Shown in pieces: positions 62,449 through 64,000 of a stretch of DNA of 64,000 nucleotides. Position 1 is the first letter of the stretch, and every line of letters begins with the position of its first letter. This DNA comes from Pseudothauera rhizosphaerae. Its GTDB lineage: Bacteria; Pseudomonadota; Gammaproteobacteria; Burkholderiales; Rhodocyclaceae. The notes under the pieces were generated by a model. The model was not told the origin of the DNA. It saw only the letters and a list, made by a program, of their open reading frames with translations, and did not search any database. The stretch is from contig NZ_SSOD01000003.1 of the NCBI RefSeq assembly GCF_004801305.1, positions 248,001 through 312,000 of the forward strand, in the 5' to 3' direction. Both the position numbers and the translations under genes were made by a program.

Positions 62449-63276
62449 TCAGGCCGCCGGGGCGAGGAGATGGGCGGCGAAGGCGGGGGGCGGCGGGCAC
62501 TCGGCGGACAGGGTGAGAATCTCGACGCCGGTCTCGGTGACCACCACGGTGTGCTCCCACTGCGCCGACAGGCTGCGGTCCTTGGTGACGATGGTCCAGC
62601 CGTCCGGCAACTCGGAGATGGCCGCCTTGCCGGCGTTGATCATGGGCTCGATGGTGAAGATCATGCCGGGCAGCAGTTCCACGCCGGTGCCGGCCTTGCC
62701 GTAGTGCAGCACCTGCGGCTCCTCGTGGAACTTGCGGCCGATGCCGTGGCCGCAGAATTCGCGCACCACCGAAAAGCCGTTGCCTTCCGCATGCTTCTGG
62801 ATGACGGCGCCGATGTCGCCCAGGCGTGCGCCGGGCTTCACCACCGAGATGCCCAGCCACATGCATTCGAAGGTCACCTGGCACAGGCGCTTGGCGAGGA
62901 TGCTGCCGTCGCCGCCGACGATGAACATGCGGCTGGTGTCGCCGTGGAAACCCTCCGGCGTGATGATGGTGATGTCCAGGTTGACGATGTCGCCCTTCTT
63001 GAGCGCCTTGTCGCCGGGGATGCCGTGGCAGACCTGGTGGTTGACCGAGGTGCAGATGGCCTTGGGGTAGGGCGTGTAGCCCGGCGGGGCATAGTTGAGC
63101 GGCGCCGGTACGGTGTTCTGCACCTGGACCATGTATTCGTGGCACAGGCGGTCGAGTTCGGCGGTGGTGACGCCGGGCTTGATGAAGGGTTCCACATAGT
63201 CGAGCACTTCCGCCGCCAGGCGGCAGGCGGTGCGCATTTGTTCCGTTTCTTCGGGGGTCTTGATGGTGATGCTCAT
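62449..63276 (-). CDS. map: Methionine aminopeptidase type I
   Basis: This 275-residue enzyme removes N-terminal methionine. Metal ligands appear in order: D in N-L-D-I-T, D in H-G-D-T-S-R, H in C-G-H-G-I-G, E in T-I-E-P-M, and E in W-E-H-T. H-G-I-P-G-D is the usual substrate-site motif. It is divergent from rpsB, as in many proteobacteria. Start at M-S-I-T-I-K (63276). Confidence 0.97.
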   Translation of the reverse strand: MSITIKTPEETEQMRTACRLAAEVLDYVEPFIKPGVTTAELDRLCHEYMVQVQNTVPAPLNYAPPGYTPYPKAICTSVNHQVCHGIPGDKALKKGDIVNLDITIITPEGFHGDTSRMFIVGGDGSILAKRLCQVTFECMWLGISVVKPGARLGDIGAVIQKHAEGNGFSVVREFCGHGIGRKFHEEPQVLHYGKAGTGVELLPGMIFTIEPMINAGKAAISELPDGWTIVTKDRSLSAQWEHTVVVTETGVEILTLSAECPPPPAFAAHLLAPAA

Positions 63277-63352
63277 CTCGTCGGGGGTAACCGTAAAAGC
63301 GTGAAGGCTAGCGCATGCGCCCTTTCCGGGCAAATCCGGGCGGCCCTGCGCC

Positions 63353-63382
63353 TTGAGTGCGGCAATGAACAGGTGCTATCAT
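63353..63382 (+). promoter_or_regulatory. Promoter of rpsB
   Basis: TTGAGT (63353-63358) and TATCAT (63377-63382) with an 18-base spacer; TG precedes the -10 by one base (TGCTATCAT). Transcription would start near 63389, leaving a leader of about 170 bases. Confidence 0.65.
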
Positions 63383-63388
63383 CTCGCT

Positions 63389-63557
63389 CTTGTCTGCCGG
63401 CCTCGGCAGGCAAAATCCACACGCCCGGCAGAGCACCGACAGGGTCCGTCTGCAGGCGGGGGCCAGACCAGCTCCCGAGACGGTTCGGGCTGCGAGCACG
63501 CGAGTGTTCGGCAGCCATGCCGGGCGGAGGTTCAACCCTTTGATTCGGAGTTTCACC
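63389..63557 (+). promoter_or_regulatory. Structured rpsB leader
   Basis: The long untranslated leader contains hairpins such as GCCGGCCTCGGCAGGC and a CCGGGCGGAGG region near the start codon. Ribosomal protein S2 autoregulates through its leader in other bacteria; whether this one is the same element cannot be settled here. Confidence 0.4.
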
Positions 63558-64000
63558 ATGACTGTCACGATGCGCCAGATGCTCGAAGCGGGCGTCCACT
63601 TCGGCCACCAGACCCGTTTCTGGAACCCGCGCATGGCCCCCTACATCTTCGGCCAGCGCAACAAGATCCACATCGTCAACCTCGAAAAGACCATGGCCAA
63701 GTACCTGGAAGCCATGGGCTACGTGCGCAAGCTCGCCGCCAACCGCGGCACCATCCTGTTCGTCGGCACCAAGCGCCAGGCGCGCGAGATCGTTGCCGAG
63801 GAAGCCCGCCGTGCCGGCATGCCCTACGTGGATGAGCGCTGGCTGGGCGGCATGCTGACCAACTTCAAGACGGTCAAGCAGTCCATCAAGCGCCTGAAGG
63901 AAATGGAAGCCATGATCGAGGACGGCTCCATCGAGCGCCTGTCCAAGAAGGAAGCCCTGCTGGCCTCCCGCGAGCTGGAAAAGCTGCAGAAGTCCATCGG
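63558..64000 (+). CDS. rpsB: 30S ribosomal protein S2 (partial)
   Basis: The first 147 residues of S2 are present; the gene runs off the right edge. Diagnostic segments are [35 protein letters not shown], and [16 protein letters not shown]2 binds the back of the 30S subunit. Elongation factor Ts (tsf) would be expected next. Confidence 0.98.
   Translation, partial: MTVTMRQMLEAGVHFGHQTRFWNPRMAPYIFGQRNKIHIVNLEKTMAKYLEAMGYVRKLAANRGTILFVGTKRQAREIVAEEARRAGMPYVDERWLGGMLTNFKTVKQSIKRLKEMEAMIEDGSIERLSKKEALLASRELEKLQKSI

Overview
The window is a GC-rich chromosomal segment that most resembles a betaproteobacterium of the Rhodocyclales (Azoarcus/Thauera/Aromatoleum-like). That placement is inference from gene content: the pyrG-kdsA-eno-ftsB run, the hpnC-hpnD-hpnE squalene cluster, gcvTHP behind a tandem glycine riboswitch, map/rpsB divergent next to glnD, a FinR/Fpr-like divergent pair, and a GT2-GH17 glucan synthase. 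Almost all genes look intact and housekeeping-like. I see no phage, insertion sequence or CRISPR array.

Layout. 0-2.2 kb is accessory: a DUF2846-type lipoprotein, a short frameshifted secreted-protein remnant, and a DUF4143 ATPase whose 5' end carries a perfect 15-bp inverted repeat. 2.2-9.6 kb holds ettA, a DAHL-PAS-GGDEF-EAL protein, a di-heme peroxidase, and ferredoxin-NADP reductase divergent from a LysR regulator. 9.6-14.6 kb is a beta-glucan locus with two GH17-type membrane proteins; one has a REP inverted pair translated in frame. 14.7-19.5 kb is gcvT-gcvH-gcvP. 19.5-25.4 kb is a forward run: alpha/beta hydrolase, rnm/yciV-like, yciO-like, site-2 protease, trpS, scpA, scpB.

25.4-30.7 kb looks like a cassette lodged between scpB and rluB. 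It has a sigma-54 activator, an aldehyde dehydrogenase with a strong -24/-12 promoter and an upstream TGTCGC operator cluster, a DUF779 protein, and a toxin-antitoxin pair of a Phd-like antitoxin with a zeta-like kinase. 30.8-36.3 kb is rluB, pyrG, kdsA, eno, ftsB. 36.3-42.9 kb carries CBS, NlpC/P60, SIMPL and gamma-carbonic-anhydrase proteins, rlmJ, a MazG-like protein, a PiT transporter and small proteins. 42.9-50.2 kb is hpnCDE divergent from an ABC ATPase/FtsX/lipocalin operon.

The most unusual gene is at 50385-52319: one reading frame joining a MurF-like Mur ligase (without the UDP-MurNAc-binding domain), a four-cysteine linker, and a complete peptidyl-tRNA-hydrolase-like domain. It has its own promoter-like signal and its 3' end runs antisense into a tRNA-Leu(UAG) gene.

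52.4-59.2 kb is a signalling block on the minus strand: periplasmic binding protein, PP2C/SpoIIE phosphatase with a membrane sensor, STAS protein, HATPase-like switch kinase, diguanylate cyclase, then a Ser/Thr kinase-HDOD-GAF protein. It resembles a partner-switching module feeding c-di-GMP, by analogy with SiaABCD. The window closes with yqhA-like, glnD, map and the start of rpsB.
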